The notes below the pieces were generated by a model. It was given only the letters and a program-made list of their open reading frames with translations, did no database searches and was not told the DNA's origin. A stretch of 64,000 nt of DNA. Origin: Bacillus rubiinfantis. GTDB taxonomy: Bacteria > Bacillota > Bacilli > Bacillales > Cytobacillaceae. Within the stretch, counting starts at the first letter, position 1. The number at the start of each line of letters is the position of its first letter. Position numbers and translations under genes: made by a program. This document shows, in pieces, positions 42,989-51,294 of the stretch. The stretch spans positions 1-64,000 of the forward strand of contig CCFE01000010.1 in NCBI GenBank assembly GCA_000752035.1, written 5' to 3'.

Positions 42989-43822
42989 AAAAATTACCTC
43001 CAAATGTTTTACCTAATTTACCTTGACTACATCATTTACCCTAAAACCACGAAATCATTAATAAAAAATTATTTGGACAACAAGGATTTTAATCTGATAT
43101 TCAGGACGCAAATCCCCCCTTAAATATTTAAAATTCCCCCACACTTTCCCTACTCAACAATCTTAGGTAATTTTTTATGTAAAAAGTATAAAACAACTAT
43201 AATATAGAGACCTGAACGCTTATTTTTGAAAGCGTTATTCTCATCATTATTATATTAAATGAAAGAAGCTAATTAAACAAGGACTACATATCTTATGAGA
43301 CCACCCTTGAAAATATAAAATCCCCTTAGGAAAAACGCTAGAATTATGCTAAAAGTCCACCTTTCTGTAACCAATTATGTGTAAATTCCCCACTTTTATT
43401 TATAGACAACCAAACGAAATATTGAAGTAAACGAAAAAACAATGATGCCAATAATACTTACCAACTGGTGCCATTTGGAAAGGCAATCTTCGACTGCCTG
43501 CTCTCCGGGACCAAAGCAACCTACAATTTTCTACACAGCAATATTTTTTCATATTCCAACGGTTCTTTTAAAGTAGCCAGCATGGTAAAATTGTCTGTAG
43601 TTATATTCCTAGGTTTAATAGTATGGTTGCTGGAAGTTCTTAACTCAAGTTGAATAACTGGTTCAATTTTTTGTTTCAATGTAAGTTTTGTAACGTTTTT
43701 TTCTTCATTAGTGCAGTCCAATTAAATTAGATGAGCCACTAACATCAAAAATATTTCAATTAGGGAAATTATGTTTTTTAAATTAATTGTCGATATAATG
43801 AAAATAAGGAGGTCGTTGAATT
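42989..43822. other. Long intergenic region, no gene seen
   Basis: About 830 nt. Short open frames here have no ribosome site or family resemblance and are rejected. The region may hold remnants of lost genes; nothing recognisable. Confidence 0.45.
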
Positions 43823-44140
43823 TTGGATAATAATCAGGAATTCACCCCTAACGTATTAGATGAAGAAACGCTATTTATGGTATCTCAAACCTTCAAGGCA
43901 TTATCAGATCCAACAAGACTAAAAATACTATATTTACTATTTAAAGGTGAACGTTCTGTTAATGAAATTGCCGAGAGTCTTTCCTTGCTTCAGTCCACGG
44001 TGTCGCATCAATTACGTTTCTTAAAGAATTTACGGTTAGTCACGTTCAGACGAGAGGGTACAACACTGTACTACCGTCATGACGATGAGCACATTATGAG
44101 TATATTAAAACAAACAATTGAACACGCCAATCATCACTAG
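43823..44140 (+). CDS. czrA: ArsR/SmtB family metal sensor, CzrA-like
   Basis: 105 residues with a winged HTH (FKALSDPTRLKIL; SLLQSTVSHQLRFLK). The C-terminal alpha5 site (DDEHIMSILKQTIEHANHH) has Asp/His and His-x2-His ligands as in CzrA, which senses Zn2+/Co2+ and releases its operator. The start is TTG behind AAGGAGG. The nearby czcD and cadA are the likely targets. Confidence 0.9.
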   Translation: MDNNQEFTPNVLDEETLFMVSQTFKALSDPTRLKILYLLFKGERSVNEIAESLSLLQSTVSHQLRFLKNLRLVTFRREGTTLYYRHDDEHIMSILKQTIEHANHH

Positions 44141-44255
44141 TTGGATTAACTCTGGAATGATTTTGGGCATATAAAAATAAAATTATAATGTACTATATGT
44201 TGGCTTGTGGACATAGAAATTGTTGTTGTAAGTGAGTTTCAAATGGAGGGGTATT

Positions 44256-44630
44256 ATGCAAAGAAATCAACGTCGACGTAGACTCCTGTTTATAGCCTTT
44301 TTTGTTTTGCTTATAATACCGTTTTTTATCAGTTTAATGTATGGCAATTCCCCATTCAAATACCAAATTAATAATGGAAATGGACAGACGGGTATTTTGT
44401 ACAGTGATCCCAACTATAGTTTCCCAAATTCAAATGGTAAGTCACAAGGAATAATAAACAACACTTTCCCCCCTCATAATTATTCCAGCCTTGAAGCTAA
44501 GTATTACGCTTCTAGGACGATGACCTTTACACATATATTTAGGGATACAATAGTTCTTATGGTAATTGCGCTATTATCCATGATATTGGAACGGAAATTC
44601 CGCATATTAGATACAATTTTTAGAAGATAA
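44256..44630 (+). CDS. Small membrane protein, hypothetical
   Basis: About 124 residues. An N-terminal basic patch precedes a transmembrane helix, then an Asn/Ser-rich extracellular-like loop with a tyrosine-rich segment, then a second transmembrane helix. No family recognised. The start at 44,256 is behind GGAGGGG. It lies between czrA and czcD and ends in a terminator at 44,636-44,660. Confidence 0.65.
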   Translation: MQRNQRRRRLLFIAFFVLLIIPFFISLMYGNSPFKYQINNGNGQTGILYSDPNYSFPNSNGKSQGIINNTFPPHNYSSLEAKYYASRTMTFTHIFRDTIVLMVIALLSMILERKFRILDTIFRR

Positions 44631-44633
44631 AAA

Positions 44634-44697
44634 TGAGATACATTATGTATCTTTTTTTTGTAAAAAAATCCGCCATTAATCAAAGGCGGATATAGTT
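44634..44697. terminator. Two back-to-back terminators
   Basis: GAGATACATTATGTATCTTTTTTTT (44,634-44,658) ends the rightward membrane protein gene. Reverse-strand ATCCGCC...GGCGGATTTTTTT (44,663-44,694) ends leftward czcD. Confidence 0.85.
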
Positions 44698-44704
44698 AAA
44701 TTAT

Positions 44705-45733
44705 TTAATGTTGATGGCTATGCTTATGATCTTGCTCATTACTATGGTCATGATTATGGCTGTAATCGTGGTTATGATCACCTTGTTTTCCTTCGCTTAA
44801 TGAACAAAGTAAAGAATCATCATGAGCATGATCCGCAGTTTCCGGCTGAAGTGTAACATGACCAATACCAATCTCAGCTAACTTCTGAGTTGCCGTTTGT
44901 AAAATAGATTGGCTTTCTCTAAAGGCAATCCCATCCTCCAAGACAACATGACAGGAAAGGGCATTCTTACCGCTTGTAATACTCCAAATGTGCAGATCAT
45001 GAAGATTCATAATCCCTCTAACGGAACGAATGGTCTCGGCAACCTTTTCCAAATCTATTCCTGCTGGCGTACCTTCCATTAATATATGAATGGAATCTTT
45101 TGTAATACGGATACCAGAAATAAAAATCAGAATGGCAATGAGAGCACTTGCTAGTGGGTCAGCAATATTCCAGCCGAAAAACATAATTAATAATGATGCC
45201 GCAATTGCTCCAACTGAGCCAAGCAAATCCCCCATGACATGAAGTAACGCGGCTCTTACATTAAGATTATCACCTTCAGAGCCCTTCATTAAAATCCAAG
45301 CCCCCGCAATGTTAATTAATAATCCCATTACTGCAACACCAAACATCCAGCCACTCAAAATTTCTGGAGGGGATTCCAACCGTTGAAAAGCTTGCCATAA
45401 AATCCAAACATTCAATACTAACAAAGTAATTCCGTTTAAGGCAGCTGCAAGGATTTCAAATCGTTTATACCCATAAGTTTTGGCAGCATTCGCTGCTTTC
45501 TCGCCAAGCTTCAATGCGATTACCGCAATGAGCAAAGAGGCAGAATCACTTAACATATGTGTTGCATCTGAAAGAAGGGCCAAGCTGTTAGTAATAATTC
45601 CACCTATGATTTCTGCCACCATATAGGAAGTGGTTAAAATGAATGTTGTAAACAAAGCCTTCTTGTTCGCACCATGAGAATGGTCATGACCGTGGCCGCC
45701 ATGACTATGTCCGTGTGAATGTGACATTGACAA
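44705..45733 (-). CDS. czcD: Cation diffusion facilitator CzcD
   Basis: 342 residues, six transmembrane helices, CDF family. Metal-site residues are visible as HMLSDSASL (H-x3-D) in helix 2 and HVMGDLLGS in helix 5. A cytoplasmic C-terminal domain follows. Histidine-rich runs are at both ends. It exports Zn2+/Cd2+/Co2+. It starts with ATG behind AAAGGAGG and is divergent from cadA. A 50-bp palindrome lies upstream. Confidence 0.94.
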   Translation of the reverse strand: MSMSHSHGHSHGGHGHDHSHGANKKALFTTFILTTSYMVAEIIGGIITNSLALLSDATHMLSDSASLLIAVIALKLGEKAANAAKTYGYKRFEILAAALNGITLLVLNVWILWQAFQRLESPPEILSGWMFGVAVMGLLINIAGAWILMKGSEGDNLNVRAALLHVMGDLLGSVGAIAASLLIMFFGWNIADPLASALIAILIFISGIRITKDSIHILMEGTPAGIDLEKVAETIRSVRGIMNLHDLHIWSITSGKNALSCHVVLEDGIAFRESQSILQTATQKLAEIGIGHVTLQPETADHAHDDSLLCSLSEGKQGDHNHDYSHNHDHSNEQDHKHSHQH

Positions 45734-45790
45734 TTCCTCCTTTAATCTTGTGAATATCTTGCCCTAATTTGTAATTGAAATTCAACCGCT

Positions 45791-45840
45791 AATATATATG
45801 TGTTTATATGTTTATATTAACATATAAACACATATATATT
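45791..45840. repeat. Perfect 22-bp inverted repeat between czcD and cadA
   Basis: Arms 45,791-45,812 and 45,819-45,840 are perfect reverse complements with a 6-nt spacer, built from ATATG/ACACATA/TTATATG-like steps. It lies 58 nt upstream of the czcD start. Likely a regulator-binding region, possibly a double operator; the alternative is a cruciform or an RNA hairpin in the czcD leader. Confidence 0.7.
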
Positions 45841-45929
45841 AATTAAATAATTCAACTTATTTTTATAAATATGAAGAAGTAAAGTTCAATGCTAAAAGTA
45901 ATGATTAATTCATTTGTGTCCAACTTTTA

Positions 45930-45990
45930 TTGACGCATTTAGATTAAGTGCATATAATAAAAGTATCATTATATGAGTAACTGTTCATAT
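45930..45990 (+). promoter_or_regulatory. cadA promoter with ArsR/SmtB-type operator
   Basis: -35 TTGACG (45,930-45,935), 17-nt spacer, -10 TATAAT (45,953-45,958). The operator ATATGA...TCATAT at 45,971-45,990 fits the 12-2-12 imperfect dyad bound by CzrA/SmtB-type repressors and overlaps the first transcribed bases. Confidence 0.75.
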
Positions 45991-46049
45991 GTTCATTGAT
46001 ATTTTTATAAAATTAGATAAAAATAACATTAGTAAAGGGGAGAAATATA

Positions 46050-48521
46050 GTGGAACGGCAAAATGCGTTAGTTAAACGCGAAATTCTCTTAGAAGGTTTA
46101 GATTGCGCGAATTGTGCAATGAAAATCGAAAATGGGGTAAAAAAAGTAAATGGCGTCTCTGCTGCATCTGTTAATTTTGTTAATAAGACACTTACATTAG
46201 AAACTGATTTGGAACAAGAAACCGCCGTGGTGACAGAGGTAAAGAAAAAAGTAAAAAGCTTGGAACCACACATCCATCCTCAAGAAAAAGGAAGAACAAG
46301 AAAAGGTTCCACAACTCGAACATTATATCTAAAGGGGTTGGATTGTGCAAACTGTGCAGCTAAGATTGAGCATGGAGTAGGACGTCTTGAGGGAGTGACT
46401 TCTTCCACAGTGGACTTCGTTTCCAAAAAATTAATTATGGAGACAGTAAAGCCTGAGGAAATGGATCGTTTAGAGGAAGAAGCAACGAAGATTGTAAAAC
46501 GTCTAGAACCACATATAGAGGTTATTTCGTCAAACAACCATAACAACCATGGACACAGTCACAAACATAGCCATGGGCATGATCATAGCCACGGACACGA
46601 ACATGGTCATAGCCATGATCACAGCAGCGACAATACGAAAAAAATGTTGATTCGCTTAGGAATTGGGACGATTATAGGGGGAATTGGACTTCTTGCCCCT
46701 GTTTCGGGAATGATTGAGCTTGGCCTGTTCATAATCGCCTATCTACTAATAGGCGGAGAAATTGTTTTACGTGCCGTTAGAAATATTATTAGAGGCCAAG
46801 TTTTTGATGAGCACTTTTTAATGGCTTTAGCGACAGTTGGCGCTTTTGCCATTCAACAGTATCCAGAAGGCGTAGCCGTTATGCTATTCTACCAAGTAGG
46901 AGAACTATTCCAAAGTATCGCCGTGAATCGTTCCCGCAAGTCCATCAGTGCCTTAATGGATATTCGCCCGGATTACGCTAATGTCAGGCACGGAAACGAG
47001 GTTGTGAAGGTTTCACCGGAAGAGGTTAAAATTGGAGATATTATTATGGTTAAACCAGGTGAAAAGATTCCGCTAGATGGAAAGGTCATTGAAGGCAGCT
47101 CAATGGTTGATACCTCTGCATTAACAGGTGAATCTGTGCCGCGTGAAGTAGAAACAGGAAACGATGTGTTAAGTGGCTTTATAAACAAGAACGGTGTCTT
47201 AACCGTTGAAGTAACAAAGGCATTCGGAGAATCTACCGTTTCAAAAATTCTCGAATTGGTTCAAAATGCCAGCAGCCGGAAAGCACCAACAGAAAATTTC
47301 ATCACCAAATTTGCCCGTTACTATACACCGGTTGTCGTAATTGTTGCAGCAGCATTGGCATTAATACCGCCACTCATTATTGATGGTGCAACCTTTTCAG
47401 ATTGGATTTACCGTGCGCTTGTGTTCCTAGTAATTTCTTGTCCATGTGCACTAGTGGTGTCTATACCACTTGGATTCTTTGGGGGAATCGGTGCCGCATC
47501 AAAATCAGGAATTTTAGTTAAAGGAAGCAACTATTTAGAAGCGTTAAATGATGTTAAATATATTGTGTTTGATAAAACAGGGACCCTCACAAAAGGCGTG
47601 TTCGAAGTAACCAGCATCAATCCAAAAGGATCATTGACAAAAGAAGAATTATTGCAATATGCTGCGTTTGCTGAAGTACATTCAAACCATCCAATTGCAT
47701 TGTCCATTCGAAAGGCATATGGAAAGGAAGTAATTGAAGAAACAATCCAAGATTATAATGAAATCTCTGGTCATGGAATTCAAGTAACAGTGACAGGCAA
47801 CACTATCTTAGCCGGCAATGCCAAGTTAATGAATAAAGAAAAAATTACCTTTGTTCAGCCTAATGAAATCGGAACACTTGTTCATGTTGCGGTTAACAAC
47901 GAATACGCCGGATATATTGTGATATCTGACCAGGTAAAGGAAGATTCAGCACAAGCTATACGATCATTAAAAGAACTGGGTATTAAGAAAACAGTCATGT
48001 TAACCGGCGATGCGCAAGCAGTTGGAGATGCAGTTGGAAGAAAGCTTGGATTAGATGAGGTTCATGCTGAATTGCTGCCACAGGATAAAGTAGAAGAAAT
48101 TGAAAAGTTGGATGCTCAAAAAACAGCAAAAGAAAAAATCATCTTTGTCGGTGATGGGATTAATGATACCCCTGTTCTTGCCCGTGCAGACGTGGGGATG
48201 GCCATGGGTGGTTTAGGTTCTGATGCGGCGATTGAGGCTGCTGATATCGTAATCATGACGGACGAACCTTCCAAAATCCCAGAAGCTATCGGAATCGCCA
48301 AACGTACACGCCGAATAGTCTGGCAGAATATCCTATTTGCTCTTGGTGTAAAAGGGGTTTTCCTTCTATTAGGAGCGTTCGGAATCGCAACGATGTGGGA
48401 GGCAGTCTTCTCAGATGTAGGTGTTACCCTCCTTGCTGTCCTTAACGCTATGCGTGTATTAAAAGTTAAAGGCTCAACAATTAATGCTACCAATTCTTCA
48501 AGATTGGAAATGAATGCTTAA
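46050..48521 (+). CDS. cadA: Zn/Cd/Co-transporting P1B-type ATPase CadA (two HMA domains)
   Basis: 823 residues. Two N-terminal HMA domains each carry GLDCANCA (Cys-16/19 and the second pair near residue 98). A histidine-rich linker (about 168-195) follows, then the membrane and catalytic parts: SCPCALV (CPC ion-binding helix), DKTGTLT phosphorylation site, HP locus (SNHPIA), GDGINDTP. It exports Zn2+/Cd2+. The start is GTG behind AAAGGGG. Likely repressed by the nearby CzrA-like regulator. Confidence 0.95.
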   Translation: MERQNALVKREILLEGLDCANCAMKIENGVKKVNGVSAASVNFVNKTLTLETDLEQETAVVTEVKKKVKSLEPHIHPQEKGRTRKGSTTRTLYLKGLDCANCAAKIEHGVGRLEGVTSSTVDFVSKKLIMETVKPEEMDRLEEEATKIVKRLEPHIEVISSNNHNNHGHSHKHSHGHDHSHGHEHGHSHDHSSDNTKKMLIRLGIGTIIGGIGLLAPVSGMIELGLFIIAYLLIGGEIVLRAVRNIIRGQVFDEHFLMALATVGAFAIQQYPEGVAVMLFYQVGELFQSIAVNRSRKSISALMDIRPDYANVRHGNEVVKVSPEEVKIGDIIMVKPGEKIPLDGKVIEGSSMVDTSALTGESVPREVETGNDVLSGFINKNGVLTVEVTKAFGESTVSKILELVQNASSRKAPTENFITKFARYYTPVVVIVAAALALIPPLIIDGATFSDWIYRALVFLVISCPCALVVSIPLGFFGGIGAASKSGILVKGSNYLEALNDVKYIVFDKTGTLTKGVFEVTSINPKGSLTKEELLQYAAFAEVHSNHPIALSIRKAYGKEVIEETIQDYNEISGHGIQVTVTGNTILAGNAKLMNKEKITFVQPNEIGTLVHVAVNNEYAGYIVISDQVKEDSAQAIRSLKELGIKKTVMLTGDAQAVGDAVGRKLGLDEVHAELLPQDKVEEIEKLDAQKTAKEKIIFVGDGINDTPVLARADVGMAMGGLGSDAAIEAADIVIMTDEPSKIPEAIGIAKRTRRIVWQNILFALGVKGVFLLLGAFGIATMWEAVFSDVGVTLLAVLNAMRVLKVKGSTINATNSSRLEMNA

Positions 48522-48537
48522 AAATGGATACTCAAAA

Positions 48538-48580
48538 CAGAAGCCCCTGGTACAATACTGGGGGCTTCTGTTTTGAATTG
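48538..48580. terminator. Terminator after cadA
   Basis: ACAGAAGCCCC ... GGGGGCTTCTGT hairpin followed by TTTT. Its symmetry also lets it terminate the converging 48,598-48,837 gene. Confidence 0.88.
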
Positions 48581-48597
48581 ACCTTTTGTTAGTTTTT

Positions 48598-48837
48598 TTA
48601 TATTACAGTTACCGATCCTTGGTTTCTTATCTCCACTGGATCCTTTACTTCAAACGGTTGATTAACTTCTACTATTGGTGAATTAATTTCCACGTTGGTT
48701 ATGTTTCCAATTGGGCTCATTTCTGCAGGTTCACCCATGTCACTCATAGCCAAAGGAAAGTTTTTTTGCTTTGCCAGAATTACCACCTCCGGTAATAGTA
48801 TTTCTTTTCCCTGATAATTTAATTTGCCAAACTTCAA
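48598..48837 (-). CDS. Small hypothetical protein
   Basis: 79 residues, probably beta-rich, with repeating polar/hydrophobic alternation (NVEINSPIVEVNQPF) and many Pro/Val. No recognised domain or signal peptide. It starts with ATG 50 nt after the ctaA stop and could be co-transcribed with ctaA. Confidence 0.5.
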   Translation of the reverse strand: MKFGKLNYQGKEILLPEVVILAKQKNFPLAMSDMGEPAEMSPIGNITNVEINSPIVEVNQPFEVKDPVEIRNQGSVTVI

Positions 48838-48886
48838 ACTAAATAATGGTAAAAATTAAAGCAAAAAACAAATTCTTCCCTTCTAA

Positions 48887-49747
48887 TTAATCCCATACCT
48901 GACTTTTGGCTACGATAGAGGCTGCAAGTGCAATGCTGATAATCGTGAAAATCATATGAAAAGAAGAAGTAAATGGACTTAATTCGTTTGCTTTCGTTAA
49001 AAAACCAAAAATAGTTGTGATAACTAAGGTTAAGATTAGAAACAGAATTCTAAATTTATACTGATTGTCTTTAAAGAATAAAAACATAAGGTTGAGGCTT
49101 GAAATTACAATTGCTAGTCCTAAGATGCCATGAATAAAATAGATAAATTCTGCAAGTAAAGGGCTGTTAATCAAGACCTCGCCATTATAATTCGCATAAA
49201 GAAGCTTGCTAAATCGTGGATGCTTAAAGAATGCACCTATTACCGTTTCCACCATTATGAATAGAAGCAATAAGAATGCAGGGTCCTTGTAATATGGATT
49301 TTTTACTCCCGATTCTTTTGAAACATCTTTATTTACTAAGGCATAATGAAGATATATAACAGATATTAATAAAAGTAGACTGATAGTTACATCGAAAATA
49401 GTAAATCCAACTGGAGTCCCTAAAAGGACATTTAATCCACCAACCAAGGACTGTAGACCCAAAAGGAAAAGGGATACAACAGCAAGCCACTTTGCTTTTT
49501 TCCTTCTTAACTTAATCCAGGCTAAAATAGCATTAACAAGAATAATAAATCCTAGAACTGTCGTAAAAAGCCGATGGGAATACTCAATCAAAATATTTAC
49601 GTTGGTTATATCCGGGAAAAGCGTTCCGTTGCATTGGGGCCAGTCAGAGCCGCATGCATCTCCAGAATTGGTTGCAACCACTAAATTTCCAATGATAAGC
49701 GCCAAAATTGTTGCAGCTACAGTAAACAGAGAAAATTTATTTTTCAA
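48887..49747 (-). CDS. ctaA: Heme A synthase CtaA
   Basis: About 286 residues, eight transmembrane helices, CtaA/COX15 family. The conserved extracellular Cys pair is seen in ACGSDWPQCNG, and the catalytic/heme-ligand region as EYSHR. It converts heme O to heme A for aa3-type oxidases. The likely start is TTG at 49,747 behind AGGATGA; two ATGs upstream are possible but lack a ribosome site. It works with the qox genes just upstream. Confidence 0.92.
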   Translation of the reverse strand: MKNKFSLFTVAATILALIIGNLVVATNSGDACGSDWPQCNGTLFPDITNVNILIEYSHRLFTTVLGFIILVNAILAWIKLRRKKAKWLAVVSLFLLGLQSLVGGLNVLLGTPVGFTIFDVTISLLLLISVIYLHYALVNKDVSKESGVKNPYYKDPAFLLLLFIMVETVIGAFFKHPRFSKLLYANYNGEVLINSPLLAEFIYFIHGILGLAIVISSLNLMFLFFKDNQYKFRILFLILTLVITTIFGFLTKANELSPFTSSFHMIFTIISIALAASIVAKSQVWD

Positions 49748-49877
49748 GTTGATCATCCTATCATTTATATAAAATGTATCCATCATACAATAAGACTTAT
49801 TATAAAATTTAAAATCGAATTTCAGTATTCTGCAAAGTACATCAGCTTCTCGAACTGTTAAGTCCCTTACTTATAGA

Positions 49878-50228
49878 TTAATGGTGCCCTGCTGCCGACC
49901 TTAAAAAGAAATATATAGCGCCCACAGATAGAAAGCCAATTATGAGAAAAATGGCACAAATGGATAAAAATTTCCTTTGATATAGCTTATCTTGAACCAA
50001 TGTTTCTCCTTGATTTAGTCCTTTTATTTTCTTTGTTAGACTCATAATTCTAGCCAATACCAGGATCATGAACACACCAAGTCCTAACATTATATATAAA
50101 AAGATGGAATACGTATTTTTTGAAATTTCAATTGCACCTGAATGATTAGCAAACACAGGCTTTTGGTAACCAAAAAAGCCAACAGCAGAAATCAATAGTA
50201 GGATTAGAAAGTTATTTAGTTTTGCCAA
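49878..50228 (-). CDS. Membrane protein of the oxidase cluster, hypothetical
   Basis: About 116 residues with an N-terminal signal-like helix and two further transmembrane helices. The C-terminal end is SAAGHH. No family recognised. TTG at 50,228 has AGGTGG at good spacing and is preferred over the upstream ATG. It lies between qoxD and ctaA and is probably an oxidase accessory protein, by context only. Confidence 0.55.
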   Translation of the reverse strand: MAKLNNFLILLLISAVGFFGYQKPVFANHSGAIEISKNTYSIFLYIMLGLGVFMILVLARIMSLTKKIKGLNQGETLVQDKLYQRKFLSICAIFLIIGFLSVGAIYFFLRSAAGHH

Positions 50229-50378
50229 TAGGATACACCACCTATCTACCATTCTATTATTAAAGATTTAATATGATAACTTTTCCTATTTTGGTACAAA
50301 TCATATTTTCCAGGTAAAAAAAGGTGAATGCGAAGGACAATCATCCTTCGCATTTCCAAGTCCTGCAAAATTCAACTA

Positions 50379-50681
50379 CTAAAAATTCATTACCCAGGAG
50401 GATCCGCCAATAACGGTAACCACAATAAAGATACCAACCGTTAACGTAAGCAATATATAGCCTCGATTTTTGGTCTCATTTAAATGCATAAAATAATAAA
50501 TTTGAATAACAAATTGGAAGCAAGCAGCGACAAGAATAAAAACAATCAAATAGGATCTCTCCATCAAATCATTTAAGACTAATACGAGAGGAACTATCGT
50601 TAATAAGATGGAAATGGTAAAGCCAATAATATAGGACTTTGCAGATGTATGATGATCTTGTTGTTTATGATCTTTCCCCAC
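50379..50681 (-). CDS. qoxD: Quinol oxidase subunit IV
   Basis: 100 residues, three transmembrane helices, matching QoxD/CyoD (FQFVIQIYYFMHLNE in helix 2). It is a small assembly/stability subunit. GTG start overlaps the ribosome site that spans the qoxC stop. Last gene of qoxABCD. Confidence 0.9.
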   Translation of the reverse strand: MGKDHKQQDHHTSAKSYIIGFTISILLTIVPLVLVLNDLMERSYLIVFILVAACFQFVIQIYYFMHLNETKNRGYILLTLTVGIFIVVTVIGGSSWVMNF

Positions 50682-50682
50682 C

Positions 50683-51294
50683 TTACATCACCCCCATCAA
50701 GTAAACAACAGTAAAGATAAAAATCCACACAACATCGAGAAAATGCCAATATAGACCAACAATGAATACTTTCCGTTCTGTGACTTCATTAATTCCATGG
50801 CGCGCCAACTGTATAGTCGCACTTGCCATCCAGATGATACCAGCAGAAACGTGAAGTCCATGTGTTCCAACTAAGACAAAGAAGGCAGAAAGAAAAGCAC
50901 TTGTTGAAATCGTGGCTCCTTCATTAACCAAGGTTATAAATTCTCGAACTTCTAAGCCTATAAACCCTAAACCAAGTATCATGGTAATGATTAGCCATCC
51001 AACCACATTTTGTTTATAACCCTTCTTTAACGCTAAGGTTGCAAGACCGCTTGTAAAGCTGCTCGTTAAAAGAAGGAAGGTCTCTGCTACAAAAATTGGA
51101 ACTTCAAACAGTTCTTGACCAGTCGGACCTCCATTATATCGGTTCTTTAATATTGCGTACGTAGCAAACAATACGGAAAACAAGATTAAGTCCGTTATCA
51201 AGAAAATCCAAAATCCAAATATCTTTAATGAACTTTCATCATGACCATGTTCTTCATGGTCATGATGTTTAGGATGGGACAGTGTGTGTTCCAT
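50683..51294 (-). CDS. qoxC: Quinol oxidase subunit III
   Basis: 203 residues with five transmembrane helices and a His-rich N-terminus (HPKHHDHEEHGHDE). Family signatures are FFVLVGTHGLHVSAGI and YWHFLDVVWIF. Its start codon overlaps the qoxB stop (TAATG). Structural subunit of the aa3-type quinol oxidase. Confidence 0.93.
   Translation of the reverse strand: MEHTLSHPKHHDHEEHGHDESSLKIFGFWIFLITDLILFSVLFATYAILKNRYNGGPTGQELFEVPIFVAETFLLLTSSFTSGLATLALKKGYKQNVVGWLIITMILGLGFIGLEVREFITLVNEGATISTSAFLSAFFVLVGTHGLHVSAGIIWMASATIQLARHGINEVTERKVFIVGLYWHFLDVVWIFIFTVVYLMGVM

Noticed and set aside
43468..43721. Overlapping short frames on both strands between ctaE and czrA
   Set aside because: They are shadows of each other, have no ribosome sites and no family resemblance.
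46523..46640. Dense CATGGNCAT-like repeats in cadA suggest a DNA repeat
   Set aside because: They encode the His-rich linker of CadA (alternating His, Gly, Ser, Asp codons), so the repeat is a result of protein composition.
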